Assembly (NCBI GenBank): GCA_040752355.1 | Contig: JBFMHE010000018.1 | Span: forward strand, 1 to 64,000 | DNA length: 64,000 bases | Direction of reading: 5' to 3' | Origin: Nitrospirota bacterium | Lineage (GTDB): Bacteria; Nitrospirota; Thermodesulfovibrionia; Thermodesulfovibrionales; Dissulfurispiraceae | Part shown: piece after piece, positions 61,557 through 64,000 of the stretch | How the letters are laid out: every line of letters starts with the position of its first letter | How positions within the stretch are numbered: position 1 is the stretch's first letter | Program-made: the position numbers and the translations under genes | The notes under the pieces: model-generated | What the model saw: the letters and a program-made list of their open reading frames with translations, nothing else | What the model was told of the DNA's origin: nothing | Databases searched by the model: none

Positions 61557-62978
61557 ATGTGTCGGCGACGGATACCGCCTTTTCATGACATCCATGAAGA
61601 GTGCGGGGTCTTTGGTGTCTACAACCACCCCGAGGCTGCCAACCTCACCTACCTCGGCCTCTACGCCCTCCAGCACCGCGGACAGGAGGGAGCGGGCATC
61701 TGTTCTTCCGACGGCAAGACGCTCCACGTCGAAAAGGCGATCGGTCTCGTTGCGGATATCTTCAGCGAGAAGCGGCTCAGGCGGCTCCCGGGTACCAGCG
61801 CAATAGGGCATAACCGATACTCGACCGCCGGCGGCGGCGGCCTGAAGAACGTGCAGCCCCTCATGGCGAATTATGCCCTCGGCTCGATCGCCGTCGCGCA
61901 TAACGGCAACCTCGTGAATGTGGACCAGCTCAGGGAAAGGCTCGAGGCCGAGGGCGCCATCTTCCAATCCACCTCCGACAGCGAGACGGTACTCCATCTC
62001 ATCGCTCGTTCGAAGAGCGACGATCCGTATGAGCGCATCCTCGGGGCGCTGCGGAACGTCAAAGGCGCCTTCAGCCTCCTCTTCCTGCGCGAGGACGAGA
62101 TGATCGCGGTCAGGGACCCGTTCGGCGTCCGGCCGCTCGCCATAGGCAGGGTGGATGACGCCTACGTCGTTGCCTCCGAGACCTGCGCCTTCGATCTCAT
62201 CGGCGGCGAGTATGTGCGGGATGTCGAGCCCGGCGAGATGGTGATCATCAACCGGAAAGGGCTCCGTTCCCTCAAGGCGCTGTACAGCCCGAGAAAGGCC
62301 CACTGCATATTCGAATTCATCTATTTCGCCCGTCCGGACAGCTATATCTTCAACCACCTCTGCGTCAATACGGTCAGGAAGAACATGGGCCGGCAGCTCG
62401 CCCGGGAGTCGGGGATCGATGCCGATATCGTCATTCCCGTGCCCGATTCAGGCGTCCCCGCTGCGCTCGGCTTTGCCGAAGAGAGCCGGATACCTTTCGA
62501 CTTCGGCCTGATCAGGAACCACTACGTCGGCAGGACCTTCATCGAGCCCAAGCAGAGCATCCGCCACTTCGGGGTGAAGATAAAGCTCAATCCCGTGCGG
62601 GACCTCCTCCAGGGAAAGAAGGTCGTCGTCGTCGACGATTCGATCGTCAGGGGCACCACGAGCAAAAAGATCGTGAAGATGATCAGGGAGCTGGGCGGCG
62701 CAAAAGAGGTGCATATGCGGATCTGCTCTCCTCCGACCATCGGTCCCTGCTTCTACGGCATCGATACGCCGACGCGGCAGGAGCTCATCGCGTCGAGCCA
62801 CCTGATCGAAGAGATCCGGAAATACATCACCGCCGACAGCCTCGCCTATATCAGCCTCCCGGGCCTCAAGAGCATCATCCCCAATCCCGAAGACTACTGC
62901 TCGGCCTGCTTCGACAATAACTACCCCATCACGTTCCCCAAAGAGAGCCTGGAGCAGATGGCGCTCTCTTTCGCGTAA
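61557..62978 (+). CDS. purF: Amidophosphoribosyltransferase
   Basis: This enzyme makes phosphoribosylamine from PRPP and glutamine, the first step of purine synthesis. The nucleophilic Cys lies in [15 protein letters not shown] near the N-terminus and should become the mature terminus after propeptide removal. The PRPP-binding loop [22 protein letters not shown] and the glutaminase part [11 protein letters not shown] are intact. ATG 61557 (GGAG seven bases upstream) is chosen; 61545 is an alternative. The 480-aa frame fits family length. Confidence 0.97.
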   Translation: MCRRRIPPFHDIHEECGVFGVYNHPEAANLTYLGLYALQHRGQEGAGICSSDGKTLHVEKAIGLVADIFSEKRLRRLPGTSAIGHNRYSTAGGGGLKNVQPLMANYALGSIAVAHNGNLVNVDQLRERLEAEGAIFQSTSDSETVLHLIARSKSDDPYERILGALRNVKGAFSLLFLREDEMIAVRDPFGVRPLAIGRVDDAYVVASETCAFDLIGGEYVRDVEPGEMVIINRKGLRSLKALYSPRKAHCIFEFIYFARPDSYIFNHLCVNTVRKNMGRQLARESGIDADIVIPVPDSGVPAALGFAEESRIPFDFGLIRNHYVGRTFIEPKQSIRHFGVKIKLNPVRDLLQGKKVVVVDDSIVRGTTSKKIVKMIRELGGAKEVHMRICSPPTIGPCFYGIDTPTRQELIASSHLIEEIRKYITADSLAYISLPGLKSIIPNPEDYCSACFDNNYPITFPKESLEQMALSFA

Positions 62979-63038
62979 AGGCACAGTTTCTTCTCCTCTC
63001 AGGGTGAAGTTTTCCCGCACCACCAGGTATTCTGCTGC

Positions 63039-63044
63039 TATAAT
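63039..63044 (+). promoter_or_regulatory. TATAAT-type -10 element upstream of M29 gene
   Basis: A perfect TATAAT stands 12 bases before ATG 63056, so the transcript would have a very short leader. The -35 region is weak. Confidence 0.4.
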
Positions 63045-63055
63045 AGAGTAACCCC

Positions 63056-64000
63056 ATGATCACACAAGCTATTCGTTCCATCTATAAAATCAATCTCGGC
63101 ATACGGCCGCAGGAGCGGGTGCTCGTCTTTACCGATCGCCCTTCCCCTCCCGAAGTTCTGCAGAACAACGAATGCTGCAGGCGCGAGCGGCTCAGGGATC
63201 TCGCCCTCCTCTTCGCAGAGGTCGGCAGGTCCTTCACCAAGAAGATCCTCTACCATGAATACGCCGCCACCGGCGCGCACGGAGCCGAGCCGCCCGAAGA
63301 GGTCTGGCGCCTCGCGTTCGGCGAGCGGGCGGTCGCCGCGTTGAAGACAGCAAAACTTCTGAAGCTGCTCCTCGGAAAGAAGCTCTCCCCTGAAGGGATC
63401 GAAAAGGCGGGAGTCATCATCGCCCGTTACCGGAGGTCCGCAGCCCACGTTGTCATCGCCCTGGCCAACTACTCGACGAGCCATACGAAGTTCAGAGAGC
63501 TTCTGACCGGCCGCTGCGGCGCGCGCTATGCGAGCATGCCGCTCTTCGAGATCGGCATGCTCGAGGGCTCGATGAATGTGGACTGGAAGGCGCTGGCAAA
63601 AAGGACAAAGACGGTGGCAGCGATGCTGAACAGCGCCGATTCCGTCGAAATCACTGCTCCGAACGGAACAGCGCTGGCCCTCTCGAAAAAGGGCAGGCAG
63701 GCGTTGGCCGATACCGGCATGCTCACCATGCCCGGCGCATTCGGCAACCTCCCCGCAGGCGAGGCCTTCCTCGCCCCGCTGGAAGGCACTGCAGAGGGGA
63801 AGCTGGTGCTCGACTGGGCGCCGACCCACGAGCTCTCTTCACCCGTAACGCTTGTAATAAAGAACGGCATGGTGCAGGACATCACCGGCGACGACCCCTT
63901 TGCCGAAACCCTCCGGATCAGGCTGAACGAACGGGAGGAAAACCGCACCATCGCCGAGCTCGGCATCGGCACCAACGGCCGCGCGCGCAGGCCCGACAAT
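63056..64000 (+). CDS. Aminopeptidase, M29 (thermophilic metalloprotease) family, partial at window end
   Basis: At least 315 aa are seen; the gene runs off the window. The N-terminal MITQAIRSIYKINLGIRPQERVLVFTDRP matches the leucyl-aminopeptidase M29 group. GNLPAGEAFLAPLEGTAEGKLVLDW and the metal-site region RTIAELGIGTN are visible; the catalytic C-terminal part is cut off. These two-metal exopeptidases trim N-terminal residues in the cytoplasm. purF ends 78 bases upstream. Confidence 0.85.
   Translation, partial: MITQAIRSIYKINLGIRPQERVLVFTDRPSPPEVLQNNECCRRERLRDLALLFAEVGRSFTKKILYHEYAATGAHGAEPPEEVWRLAFGERAVAALKTAKLLKLLLGKKLSPEGIEKAGVIIARYRRSAAHVVIALANYSTSHTKFRELLTGRCGARYASMPLFEIGMLEGSMNVDWKALAKRTKTVAAMLNSADSVEITAPNGTALALSKKGRQALADTGMLTMPGAFGNLPAGEAFLAPLEGTAEGKLVLDWAPTHELSSPVTLVIKNGMVQDITGDDPFAETLRIRLNEREENRTIAELGIGTNGRARRPDN

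Overview
The window is high-GC chromosome from a Gram-negative bacterium. It encodes outer-membrane barrels, lipoproteins, rod-shape genes and multiheme c-type cytochromes. The style (CX3CH-first-heme NapC/NirT cytochromes, orphan substrate-binding proteins, SPASM radical SAM enzymes, cold-shock genes in several copies) suggests Nitrospirota or a related Desulfobacterota-like lineage. That is an inference from gene content; no rRNA is present to test it. I see no tRNA, rRNA, CRISPR array or prophage. Most of the sequence is conserved chromosomal backbone, with small mobile or structured elements placed at gene ends.

Layout. 0-9 kb is a cold-response-like block: two tandem modules (cspA-type gene, terminator, paralogous 124-aa gene) flank a DEAD-box RNA helicase. 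A cupredoxin lipoprotein, LysE and PGPGW membrane proteins and a seven-heme cytochrome follow, then a third csp gene, cyclopropane-fatty-acid synthase and a 356-aa conserved gene. The csp genes share a 5' leader that folds as a hairpin nested in an outer stem. 9-15.6 kb holds a small zinc-ribbon reading frame with an in-frame TGA, a secreted intradiol dioxygenase-like protein, and a six-gene minus-strand operon (small membrane protein, FtsX-type permease, ATPase, polytopic membrane protein, SCO copper protein, cytochrome c/periplasmic-binding fusion). 15.8-21.2 kb holds dnaE, accA and convergent ftsY. 21.3-29.4 kb holds an Ig-repeat/AMIN secreted protein, an RDD protein and the mreB-mreC-mreD-mrdA-rodA cell-shape operon. 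29.4-32 kb is accessory: a ParE-like toxin remnant, a REP-type Y1 transposase bounded by 14-bp inverted repeats and 19-bp tandem duplications, and a BrnT/BrnA toxin-antitoxin pair. 32-46 kb has a coupled lipoprotein/M48 protease operon, a flavin oxidoreductase, a PLD nuclease, a HipA-like protein, an orphan solute-binding protein, an ABC-F factor, and assorted envelope and small genes.

46.5-48.3 kb is the most interesting part. It is a selenobiotic-type (SbtA/SbtM-like) RiPP locus. The 105-codon precursor frame contains two in-frame TGA codons, read here as selenocysteine, plus a third equivalent core position that uses TGC (Cys). A candidate bacterial SECIS hairpin lies at the right distance from both TGAs, and a radical SAM/SPASM maturase follows immediately. 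The system class is known; this two-Sec-plus-one-Cys arrangement is the item most worth testing.

48.3-64 kb returns to backbone: Smr and Lrp/AsnC small proteins, a SWIB/histone-like protein, arfB, an ACT-ACT-metallo-beta-lactamase fusion, sodC, a rubredoxin-tailed protein, a DUF1207 barrel, an FRG-domain protein, an APS-kinase-like protein, an isochorismatase-family hydrolase, uvrB, purF and the start of an M29 aminopeptidase.

A dispersed family of roughly 100-200-bp palindromic elements (4.5, 8.0, 36.3 and 41.3 kb, a half copy at 34.45 kb, and an analogous one at 55.7 kb) sits directly at stop codons. The two best copies keep the same three hairpins although the stem sequences have changed in a paired manner.
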